DNA of 7,959 nucleotides from Desulfobulbaceae bacterium (GCA_024763115.1 JANTGB010000093.1:1-7959); one strand, 5' to 3'. Counted from the stretch's first letter, positions 1-5,886 are shown. Translations and numbers: made by a program. Notes: a model not told the origin generated them from the letters alone.

Positions 1-86
1 CCAGTGTCTTAGATTCGTTCGTTTGGGACTTCGAAGCATACTTGTGCTATTCGAGAAGGCCCAAACGGGCGAAGATGAGGTGCTGG
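1..86 (+). repeat. Long RNA-like imperfect hairpin, possibly continuing past the left edge
   Basis: Positions 1-33 pair with 86-54 in one register (i+j=87) without a bulge. I count 23 Watson-Crick pairs, six G.U pairs (5/82, 6/81, 7/80, 10/77, 18/69, 19/68) and four G.A oppositions (12/75, 13/74, 28/59, 33/54). Positions 12-13 against 74-75 form a tandem GA/AG step. The best block is CGTTTGGG (20-27) with CCCAAACG (60-67). The apex can add GAA/TTC (33-35/50-52) and GCA/TGC (36-38/45-47) around a 6-nt loop at 39-44. On the - strand the wobbles become A.C clashes, so a + strand RNA is favoured. No known RNA family was recognised. It may be part of a dispersed or mobile element; pairing is seen, function is inferred. 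Confidence 0.55.
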
Positions 87-97
87 TGAACGCTTAC
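87..97 (+). repeat. Divergent copy of the TGAAC-NN-TTAC motif
   Basis: TGAACGCTTAC matches the copy at 265-275 at 9 of 11 positions, differing only in the two central bases. Its 3' half is also the 5' arm of the 91-98/136-143 stem. Membership in the same repeat family is an inference. Confidence 0.35.
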
Positions 98-143
98 CCG
101 GCAGGGGACAGGGAAACGACCAGCGGGAGACTCCAGGTAAGCG
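91..143 (+). other. Second potential stem, CGCTTACC pairing with GGTAAGCG
   Basis: CGCTTACC at 91-98 is an exact 8-base complement of GGTAAGCG at 136-143, and of a second GGTAAGCG at 161-168 created by the tandem repeat. The two pairings are mutually exclusive. A further 7-base arm pair, GGACAGG (106-112) and CCTGTCC (200-206), encloses the tandem repeats. Lying directly after the long hairpin, this suggests one structured element spanning about 1-206. No covariation can be assessed from a single sequence. Confidence 0.35.
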
Positions 144-184
144 ACCAGCGGGAGACTCCAGGTAAGCGACCAGCGGGAGACTCC
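117..184 (+). repeat. 25-bp tandem repeat, about 2.7 copies
   Basis: The unit is gcgaccagcgggagactcc plus aggtaa. Copies lie at 117-140 (first base differs), 141-165 and 166-184 (truncated after ctcc). The copies are identical where they overlap, which points to recent duplication. Each carries GGAG-A-CTCC, an inverted 4-mer around one base. There are no unique spacers, so it is not a CRISPR array. Confidence 0.85.
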
Positions 185-261
185 GTGATATTTTTGTGAC
201 CTGTCCGGCACAGAGAATTAATCATACGTAAGCCAGGAATGATCGAGAAAAAATTCGGTGT

Positions 262-277
262 CCGTGAACAGTTACGG
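262..277 (+). repeat. Dispersed 11-bp motif within a near-palindrome
   Basis: TGAACAGTTAC (265-275) sits in CCGTGAACAGTTACGG, which is palindromic except for one extra G (CCGT-AAC / GTTACGG). Close copies lie at 310-320 (10/11) and 3977-3987 (10/11). The match with 3977-3987 extends outward: both are preceded by GGYGTCC. It could be a protein-binding site or part of a dispersed element. Confidence 0.55.
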
Positions 278-283
278 ATCGGT

Positions 284-309
284 GGTTGGGGCAGTTTTTC
301 GCCCCTACC
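284..309 (+). other. Hairpin in the kinase gene leader
   Basis: GGT-t-GGGGC (284-292) pairs with GCCCC-t-ACC (301-309), giving 8 pairs interrupted by one T-T mismatch. The 8-nt loop agtttttc is at 293-300. No T-run follows, so it is not a standard terminator. It abuts the motif copy at 310-320 and ends 48 nt before the kinase start codon. It may affect leader RNA stability or belong to the repeat element. Confidence 0.5.
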
Positions 310-320
310 TGAATAGTTAC
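310..320 (+). repeat. Second copy of the 11-bp motif (TGAATAGTTAC)
   Basis: It differs from the 265-275 copy by one base and lies in direct orientation, 45 bp away. The two copies bracket the hairpin at 284-309. Confidence 0.5.
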
Positions 321-343
321 AATTATGCATGGTTACAAAAGTT

Positions 344-348
344 AAGGA
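344..348 (+). promoter_or_regulatory. Ribosome binding site of the Ser/Thr kinase gene
   Basis: AAGGA ends 9 nt before the ATG at 358, in an AT-rich context. This supports the chosen start. No convincing -10/-35 pair was found. The best candidate is TTGTGA (194-199), 17 nt, ATTAAT (217-222), only 4/6 matches in each box. Confidence 0.7.
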
Positions 349-357
349 ATAAATATC

Positions 358-2085
358 ATGACTGATTCGCAAGAAATCGACATAGGAAGCGTTATTGGCG
401 GATTTAAGATTGAAAAAGAACTGGGCCGGGGGGGGATGGGGGTTGTCTACCGGGCTCATGAGCTTTCTCTTAACAGAAAAATTGCCCTTAAAATCCTGTC
501 TGAAAGACTTTCCAACGACAAGGAGTTTATAGAACGTTTCAAAAGAGAGGCCCGGGTTGTCGCTGCTCTTAATCACCCGAATATTGTCAATATTCTTTCT
601 TACGGTGAAGAACAGGGTCTTTATTATTTTGCCATGGAATATGTCAAGGGAACTGATCTGGGCAAGATTCTCAAAGAAAAAAAAGAAATCCCCCTGGATC
701 AGGCCCTTTCCATCACTACCCAGATTGCCGACGCACTCGAGGAAGCGGCAGCGCGAGGTGTTGTCCACCGTGACTTGAAGCCTTCTAATATCATGATTGA
801 TTCCATGGGCAGGATAAAGGTAACGGATTTCGGCATAGCCTACTTTCAAGATGCGGAATCACAATTAACCCGTACCGGTCTTTACATGGGAACCCCGGAA
901 TTCTCTTCTCCGGAACAGGCCAGAGGCGCACCCCTTGACGTCCGCAGTGATATTTTTTCACTTGGTGCCATACTGTATAAAATGTTGTCCGGAACCCCCC
1001 CGGTCAGCGGCGAATCTCCCCTGGCTGTTGTTGCTAAAATATTGACTGAACCAATTATCCCTATCAGCCGGATTAAGCCCACTCTTCCTCATTTAGTTGC
1101 TGAACTGGTGGACAAAATGATGGCCAAGGACATTGAGGCCAGATTCCAGACGCCAACTGAAGTAATGGCGGCAATCAGTGATTGCTTAAAAAACTTAAAA
1201 GAAGAAACTCCTTTAACCAAAAGCATTCTGCTGAAAAAAAATTCCTCGCCTCCTCCTGTGCCGCCAAAAAACAATAAAGCAAAAAATATAGGTATCATTG
1301 TTGGCGTCATTCTGGCAATTCTTTTATCCATGTGGTCAATTGATGCCTTTTTTCTCCAGGAGAAACCGACTACGAACTCAATGGAATCTATGGCGAAAAA
1401 AGATAATAAAATCGCAATGGTTCAGCCTGGTTCAGCTTCATTAACCGAATCAGAAAATAAAACACCTGAGCCTGAGGTAAAAAAAGAACCGGCAGTTGCC
1501 TCTCCTGATTCAGCTGAAAAACCAGTCAATAAAATCAGCGAAAAAGCTCCGCCCCAAAAAACAGAAACAAAAATTACCAGGCTTCCCTCCCCTCCGCCCC
1601 TGCCGAAGACCCCAAAGATCCTGCTGATTGTTTCCGGGGATGAAAACCTGGTTCCCTTTGTCCGGGCTAATCTTGAATCGGTTATCGTCAACAGCGGCCT
1701 GAAGGCTTCATCTGTTACTGAAATCCCGATCTTAAGGGAAAAAATGCAAATGGGACATATGCCCATTACCCGGCATGAGGTTCAGCGTTATGTGCCCAAG
1801 GGGCAGGCCCAGATTCTCCTGCTGGCCGAGGTGCGGGAAACCGGCTCCATGCCTCTCAATTATTACGGCCGCACCCAGACGCTTACCAGTGCGAGCTTTT
1901 CCGTAAGAGCCATTGACATTGAGACAGGAACTTCGGCTGCGTCGCCGGGTATGGCCACGGCAAAATTTACGCCGATTAATCTTGATAAGGAAATGAAAAG
2001 AGCGGTTAATTCCGCTGCCGGGGAAATGGGTGAGTCAATTAAAAAATATTGGCGGCAAAAAATTAATAAAACGGCAAAAAATTGA
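358..2085 (+). CDS. Membrane-anchored Hanks-type Ser/Thr protein kinase with C-terminal extracytoplasmic domain
   Basis: A PknB-class kinase that should phosphorylate Ser/Thr on cytoplasmic partners. The catalytic core (about residues 16-275) looks complete: glycine loop GRGGMG (23-28), Lys45, helix-C Glu64, HRDLKPSN (137-144), DFG (157-159), PE of the APE motif (185-186), Asp198 and Arg262. Thr171 and Thr173 in the activation loop are candidate autophosphorylation sites. A proline-rich, basic stretch (297-310) precedes one membrane helix (about 311-333). Next comes a low-complexity Lys/Glu/Pro/Ala linker (about 335-418), then an alpha/beta domain (about 419-570) starting KILLIVSGDEN, placed outside the inner membrane. 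That domain loosely resembles CsgG/TolB-N/LpoB-like envelope folds, but I cannot name a family. It replaces the PASTA repeats common in such kinases. Start: ATG at 358 with a good AAGGA site. An 8-G run (428-435) encodes part of the glycine loop. No cognate phosphatase is in view. The gene converges on the sulfurylase-kinase gene, 49 bp apart. Confidence 0.93.
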   Translation: MTDSQEIDIGSVIGGFKIEKELGRGGMGVVYRAHELSLNRKIALKILSERLSNDKEFIERFKREARVVAALNHPNIVNILSYGEEQGLYYFAMEYVKGTDLGKILKEKKEIPLDQALSITTQIADALEEAAARGVVHRDLKPSNIMIDSMGRIKVTDFGIAYFQDAESQLTRTGLYMGTPEFSSPEQARGAPLDVRSDIFSLGAILYKMLSGTPPVSGESPLAVVAKILTEPIIPISRIKPTLPHLVAELVDKMMAKDIEARFQTPTEVMAAISDCLKNLKEETPLTKSILLKKNSSPPPVPPKNNKAKNIGIIVGVILAILLSMWSIDAFFLQEKPTTNSMESMAKKDNKIAMVQPGSASLTESENKTPEPEVKKEPAVASPDSAEKPVNKISEKAPPQKTETKITRLPSPPPLPKTPKILLIVSGDENLVPFVRANLESVIVNSGLKASSVTEIPILREKMQMGHMPITRHEVQRYVPKGQAQILLLAEVRETGSMPLNYYGRTQTLTSASFSVRAIDIETGTSAASPGMATAKFTPINLDKEMKRAVNSAAGEMGESIKKYWRQKINKTAKN

Positions 2086-2103
2086 ATGCCGGCAAACACA
2101 ACC

Positions 2104-2121
2104 TGTCTCTTTTCAGAGACA
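2104..2121. terminator. Possible bidirectional terminator hairpin between convergent genes
   Basis: TGTCTC (2104-2109) and GAGACA (2116-2121) form a 6-bp stem around a 6-nt loop. It sits in the 49-bp gap between the stop codons of two convergent genes. Neither strand has a clear T-run after the stem, so termination is inferred from position. Confidence 0.35.
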
Positions 2122-2134
2122 AACAAATGGTCTT

Positions 2135-3847
2135 TTAGCGGAGATAGCCCTTTTCTTCCAGAAACAGCAATACTTCTTGAGCTGCTTCAGCCGGACTTAC
2201 TTCAGTGGTGTCGATAGTAAGTTCAGGAGAACTGGGCTTGGCATATGGATCCGACACTCCAGTGAAACTTTTTATTTTTCCATCCCTGGCCTTGGCATAC
2301 AGCCCCTTGCGATCCCGCTGTTCACAGACCTTGATGGGCGTAGCCATAAATACCTCGATATAGCCGCCATACCTGCTTATCAGCTCCCGGTTAATCCTTC
2401 TCGATTCTTCATAGGGAGCAATAGGCGCACAAAGGGCAATACCGCCGTTCTTGGTTATTTCTCCGGCAACAAAACCGATCCTGGTCGTATTCAGATTACG
2501 ATGTTCCCTGGTAAAAGTAAGTTCACTGGAAAGATTTTTCCGAACAATATCACCATCCAGCAGAGTAACGGGACGATCCCGCATTTCCATGAATTTAACC
2601 AGCAGCACCTTGGCCAGGGTTGATTTACCGGAACCTGAAAGCCCGGTAATAAAAATCGTAAATCCCTGCCTGGAACGAGGCGGGAAAGCATGACGCAATT
2701 CCGCGACAACTTCAGGATAAGAAAACCAGGATGGAATTTCAATATCATTTTCCAACCGCCGTTTCAGTTCTCCCGAAGATATATGTTTGATATTCATCCC
2801 CGGCTGGATTTCTTCCTCCGGCAGATACTGGGCCTTGTCCTCTACATAGACCATTCTCCGGGCCGCAATCATCTTTATCCCGGTTTCATCCTCGTATTGG
2901 CGGACAAGTTCCTGGGCTGCATGGGGCGGATAAAAATTTTCATGCTGGAGATTGCTGGCAAACGGATCACCATGATCGGCTTCCACCAGAAAATGACTGC
3001 AGCCGAAATTCTTTTTAATAATAGCCTGCCAGAGGGCTTCTCTGGGACCGGCCTGCCGGGAGGCCAGGGGCAGTAACCCAAGTGAAATCATGTTCCTGGG
3101 GAATTTTTTGACAATTTCCTGGTAACAGCAGACATGAGTGTAATGATCCAGGTTACCGGGATGGTCAAGGCCAACCATTGGTTGAAGAAAAACACTGGCT
3201 CCGGCCTCTCTGGCAGCCTGCTGAATCATTTCCTTGTGAGCGCAATGAAGATAAGCCTCTGTATGGAAACCGACTATTCGCCGCCAGCCATTAAGGGTAA
3301 AAAGGCGATGAGCCTCGGAAGGAGTCAGACGTAATTCCTTGAAATCATAATGCACAGGCAGGCTTATTCCCTCCAGACGACCACTTATGTACCAGTCGTG
3401 TCGGGCAAAAAAAGTTCGAACACCGGGATGAAGATCAGGGTCACTGGTGCCATAGACAGCCTGGGCTTCCTGTTTCAGGTCAGGCTGCCAGATATCGCCG
3501 ATCGTCAGAATGGCCAGCATAAATCCTTCACTGTCATTCAGGGCAAGACAGTTGCCGGGCTTTAAAACCGACGCAGTTTTCTCATCAACATCAAGACAGA
3601 TCGGCATCGGCCATATTGTCCCGTCAACAAGACGCATATTTTTCAGCACCTCTTCATAATCCTGCCGGTCAAGATAGCCGGACAGGGGATACATCCCCCT
3701 GTTCAGCAAAAGTTCAAGATCACAGAGCTGCTGATTATTTAAATCTACCGACGGATAGGAAAGAGCGGCCTTTTTCAATTCTTCAATACGACGAAAATGA
3801 ACCAGCAGGCTTTCTGAATAGTCATTTACTACTAAATTATTTACCAT
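2135..3847 (-). CDS. sat/cysC: ATP sulfurylase-like / APS kinase fusion with degenerate sulfurylase active site
   Basis: At 570 aa this matches the bifunctional family that makes APS from sulfate and ATP, then PAPS. The C-terminal APS kinase (about 395-570) looks intact: Walker A GLSGSGKST (402-410), DGD (431-433), Arg450/Asn453/Arg456, PIAPY (475-479), and GLYAKARDGKIKSFTG with a following DPY. The N-terminal sulfurylase domain keeps fold signatures (MYPLSGYL 52-59; AGPREALW 266-273; KKNFGCSHFLV 278-288). Its catalytic motifs are altered: canonical QTRNPxHxxH reads HTEAYLHCAH (195-204) and GRDHAG reads EADHGD (289-294). His201, His204, Asp291 and His292 remain, but Gln, both Arg and Asn are gone. 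APS synthesis is therefore doubtful (inference); the protein may act only as an APS kinase, with the other domain structural, sensory or of different specificity. The ATG at 3847 follows an in-frame TAA and has no visible Shine-Dalgarno. It is separated from the upstream operon by a terminator-like hairpin and has its own promoter candidate. Confidence 0.92.
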   Translation of the reverse strand: MVNNLVVNDYSESLLVHFRRIEELKKAALSYPSVDLNNQQLCDLELLLNRGMYPLSGYLDRQDYEEVLKNMRLVDGTIWPMPICLDVDEKTASVLKPGNCLALNDSEGFMLAILTIGDIWQPDLKQEAQAVYGTSDPDLHPGVRTFFARHDWYISGRLEGISLPVHYDFKELRLTPSEAHRLFTLNGWRRIVGFHTEAYLHCAHKEMIQQAAREAGASVFLQPMVGLDHPGNLDHYTHVCCYQEIVKKFPRNMISLGLLPLASRQAGPREALWQAIIKKNFGCSHFLVEADHGDPFASNLQHENFYPPHAAQELVRQYEDETGIKMIAARRMVYVEDKAQYLPEEEIQPGMNIKHISSGELKRRLENDIEIPSWFSYPEVVAELRHAFPPRSRQGFTIFITGLSGSGKSTLAKVLLVKFMEMRDRPVTLLDGDIVRKNLSSELTFTREHRNLNTTRIGFVAGEITKNGGIALCAPIAPYEESRRINRELISRYGGYIEVFMATPIKVCEQRDRKGLYAKARDGKIKSFTGVSDPYAKPSSPELTIDTTEVSPAEAAQEVLLFLEEKGYLR

Positions 3848-3890
3848 TTTTTATTGTGGGATATTTGAGTTGGATTGCTTATGGCCTCAT

Positions 3891-3920
3891 ATTATAAGAA
3901 TTTTATCACAACCTTGCGAA
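3891..3920 (-). promoter_or_regulatory. Sigma-70-type promoter for the sulfurylase/APS kinase gene
   Basis: On the - strand a perfect -10 TATAAT (3896-3891) lies 18 nt from a -35-like TTCGCA (3920-3915, 4/6 match). It would start transcription near 3884, about 37 nt before the ATG. The strong -10 and intergenic position support it; the -35 is weak, which fits an activated or regulated promoter. Confidence 0.55.
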
Positions 3921-3928
3921 AATCACAA
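3905..3928 (-). promoter_or_regulatory. Possible operator half-sites overlapping the -35
   Basis: ATCACAA occurs at 3905-3911 and 3922-3928, exactly 17 bp apart. The second copy forms an imperfect 15-bp inverted repeat, TTGCGA-AAA-TCACAA (3914-3928), covering the -35. TTGTGA/TCACAA halves are typical of CRP/FNR-superfamily sites (HcpR, CRP), but the 3-bp centre is not the usual spacing. Regulator unknown. Confidence 0.28.
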
Positions 3929-3958
3929 AAATCTTGTCGCATTTTAACTACATGGATC

Positions 3959-3989
3959 AAAAAATCCGGCGTCCTGTGAACAGTAACGC
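3959..3989 (-). terminator. Rho-independent terminator after the response regulator
   Basis: On the - strand GCGT (3989-3986) and CTG (3983-3981) pair with CAG (3976-3974) and ACGC (3972-3969) around loop TTCA, with a small internal loop of TA against G. T6 follows at 3964-3959. The stem starts on the last base of the regulator's stop codon. It should end the methyltransferase-kinase-lipoprotein-regulator transcript. The stem incorporates the dispersed TGAACAGTAAC motif. Confidence 0.5.
3977..3987 (+). repeat. Third copy of the dispersed 11-bp motif (TGAACAGTAAC)
   Basis: It matches 265-275 at 10 of 11 positions. The alignment extends through GG(C/T)GTCC on the 5' side, with one inserted T in this copy. 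It lies within 15 bases of the regulator's stop codon and forms most of the terminator-like stem. Confidence 0.5.
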
Positions 3990-5374
3990 TATTTCTTGAA
4001 CAACTTTGGAACTACATGATTTCGTTTAAGCAACTTATAAAAATCTGTTCTGTTGCGACCGGCAAGCATAGCGGCCCTGGTAACATTGCCCTGGGTAGTT
4101 TTCAGCAGATTTACCAGATAGTTTTGTTCAAATGAGCGCTTGGCCCTGGCAAAAGGAATAATTTCCGAAGTATTTTCCTGCAGTGCGCTTTGCAGGAGAT
4201 TAGCAGTAATAATTGGTGAAGGAGAAAGAGCGACTGCCTGTTCGACAATATTAAACAACTGCCTTACATTGCCGGGCCAGGATGCCTCCATCAGCAGTTT
4301 GATGGCATTTGGCGCAAAGCCGTTTATCTGTTTTTTGTTATTGGCCGCCTGGATGGCGGCAAAGTGGTTGGCCAGCAAAGGGATATCCTCACGACGGTCG
4401 CTGAGGCAGGGAATTTCCAGGCTGACCACATTAAGACGGTAATAGAGATCCTCGCGAAATTTTTTTTCAGCAATTGCTTTGGGCAGATCATGATGGGTAG
4501 CGGAAATTATTCTTAGATCAATCGGTATGGAGGTAGTGGAGCCCACCGGCCTGATCCGCCTTTCCTGAAGAACCCGCAGCAGCTTAACCTGAAGGACAAG
4601 AGGCATGTCGCCTATTTCATCAAGAAATAATGTTCCCCCTTCGGCAGCCTGGAAAAGTCCGACATAATTTTTTTCAGCCCCGGTAAAAGATCCCTTGGTG
4701 TGGCCGAATAATTCCGACTCAAGCAGGGCCTCGGGAATCGCTCCGCAATTAACCGGCATAAACGGCTTATTTCTCCTGGGACTGGCCCGATGAATAGCCT
4801 GGGCCAGCAGTTCTTTTCCTGTGCCGGAATCTCCGCGAATAAGGACAGTAGCATCATTTTCAGCCAAAATCCTGGCCTTACGCAGCAAACTTTCCATAAT
4901 TGCGCTTTTAGAGATGATATCCTGACGCCAGGCATGATCCTTATCCTCATCATTATCACTATCAGCCCCGGATAACTGCAGGGCTGAATCTACTTCCATA
5001 ATTAATTTCCTGGCATCAATGGGCTTGGGAAGAAAAGCAATTACTCCCTTATGGGTGGCATCAACCGCCTCAGGGATGGAACCATGAGCCGTAATAATGA
5101 TTACCGGCAGGCCGCCGTCTTTCTGCTGAACAGCTTCAAACAGGGCAAGCCCGTCCATTCCTTCCATGCGCAGATCAGTAATTACCAGATCCGGATTAAA
5201 TACCGGCAACTGAGCCATTGCCTGTTCTCCACTTTCTGCGCTAAGCACCTTATAACCCGCCCCCTGGAGACGCAAGGTATACAGCCGCAGCAAATCGCGA
5301 TCGTCATCAACCAGCAATATTCTTGCCTGGGCCGGAGATGATTTTGTTTCCGATTCCTTAAGAGGAATTATCAT
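3989..5374 (-). CDS. glrR: Sigma-54-dependent response regulator, GlrR (QseF)-like
   Basis: An NtrC-family activator: when phosphorylated it should oligomerise and use ATP to open sigma-54 promoters. Receiver domain (about 17-130): acidic DDD (23-25), phospho-acceptor Asp67, Thr95, Lys117. An acidic linker (about 137-147) follows. AAA+ domain (about 150-390): Walker A GDSGTGKE (171-178), sigma-54 loop GSFTGA (228-233, Ser for the usual Ala), Walker B FLDE (250-253), FREDLYYRL (306-314) with arginine-finger candidates, and sensor II WPGNVRQL (366-373). C-terminal Fis-type helix-turn-helix (about 428-454) reads AGRNRTDFYKLL, very close to what I know of E. coli GlrR. The 461-aa length is normal. 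Its ATG overlaps the lipoprotein stop (ATGA), implying coupling. The usual glmY-type sRNA or glnB partners are not visible here. Its targets are unknown. Confidence 0.9.
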   Translation of the reverse strand: MIIPLKESETKSSPAQARILLVDDDRDLLRLYTLRLQGAGYKVLSAESGEQAMAQLPVFNPDLVITDLRMEGMDGLALFEAVQQKDGGLPVIIITAHGSIPEAVDATHKGVIAFLPKPIDARKLIMEVDSALQLSGADSDNDEDKDHAWRQDIISKSAIMESLLRKARILAENDATVLIRGDSGTGKELLAQAIHRASPRRNKPFMPVNCGAIPEALLESELFGHTKGSFTGAEKNYVGLFQAAEGGTLFLDEIGDMPLVLQVKLLRVLQERRIRPVGSTTSIPIDLRIISATHHDLPKAIAEKKFREDLYYRLNVVSLEIPCLSDRREDIPLLANHFAAIQAANNKKQINGFAPNAIKLLMEASWPGNVRQLFNIVEQAVALSPSPIITANLLQSALQENTSEIIPFARAKRSFEQNYLVNLLKTTQGNVTRAAMLAGRNRTDFYKLLKRNHVVPKLFKK

Positions 5375-5886
5375 TTTTCCCGTTCACTCATTAATTTTTC
5401 TATTTTTTTCAACTGTTCCAGCTTTAAACGCAGAGAATTAATCTTCCGCCTCCCCTCATCCAGTTTTTCACTCTGGCGGGCAGTCTTTTTTTGGTAAGCA
5501 AGAAGCCTGCCGACTATTTCAACAAGACCATCGAACCGGGAGTCAGCCTCAGGGGACAATTTCTGCTGTTCCCGGAGCAGGGTTAATGAATATTCACTGG
5601 ATTCGCTTGTGTCTTCGACAAAAGCCAGGCAGGCCGCCAATAAACGATTTTTCGAATCCGGATTTTCCTTAAATATTTTTTGGGCCTGTTCCTTTTCCCG
5701 CCGTCTTTGTTCAGGTGTCATTTTAAGGCTGCCGGCCAGACAGGAAAGAAAATCACTAGTCAGTGGGGGTTTACAAACAATTTTGGTTTTCGGCGCTTCA
5801 CGGCAATCAGGAGGCACCAGCCATCCAACGCAGCCGTTAAGTGAGCAAATCAAAATTACTGCTATAATCAAGCGAGAAAAAATCAT
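5371..5886 (-). CDS. qseG: QseG-like envelope lipoprotein of the GlrK/GlrR system
   Basis: A short 171-aa lipoprotein. Residues 1-18 are a hydrophobic signal, and the lipobox LNGC places the lipidated cysteine at 19. The +2 residue is Val rather than Asp, which favours outer-membrane sorting. The mature part has four more cysteines (28, 38, 49, 86), able in principle to form two disulfides. Residues 80-105 (RLLAACLAF...YSLTLLREQ) resemble the helical centre of QseG/YfhG. Residues about 120-171 form a charged coiled coil. It overlaps the histidine kinase stop and the regulator start by ATGA at each end. In enterobacteria QseG modulates the GlrK/QseE sensor from the envelope; the same role here is inferred from position and domain pattern, since direct sequence similarity is weak. 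E. coli QseG is longer. An AAGG at 5899-5896 serves as ribosome binding site. Confidence 0.75.
   Translation of the reverse strand: MIFSRLIIAVILICSLNGCVGWLVPPDCREAPKTKIVCKPPLTSDFLSCLAGSLKMTPEQRRREKEQAQKIFKENPDSKNRLLAACLAFVEDTSESSEYSLTLLREQQKLSPEADSRFDGLVEIVGRLLAYQKKTARQSEKLDEGRRKINSLRLKLEQLKKIEKLMSEREK

Noticed and set aside
1..39. Partial - strand frame beginning ATG at 39 and running off the left edge
   Set aside because: Only 13 codons are visible and they overlap the strongly paired hairpin; coding cannot be supported.
117..184. CRISPR array
   Set aside because: The 25-bp units are directly abutting with no unique spacers, and no cas genes are present.
288..303. Sigma-54 promoter (GG, 10 nt, GC at 289-302) upstream of the kinase
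   Set aside because: Only the GG and GC dinucleotides fit; the TGGCAC and TTGC contexts do not match in one register. The bases are better explained by the GGGGC/GCCCC hairpin.
94..849. Long open frame on the - strand opposite the kinase N-terminus
   Set aside because: It overlaps the clearly conserved kinase domain, has low-complexity content and shows no recognisable motif; an antisense shadow.
2030..2623. Open frame of 197 codons on the + strand opposite the APS kinase domain
   Set aside because: The opposite strand encodes the intact APS kinase motifs; the + strand product has no family resemblance.
3190..3280. A frameshift hiding the canonical QTRNP motif of the sulfurylase
   Set aside because: The other two - strand frames around this site do not encode QTRNP, and the flanking conserved residues stay in one frame; the changes are substitutions.
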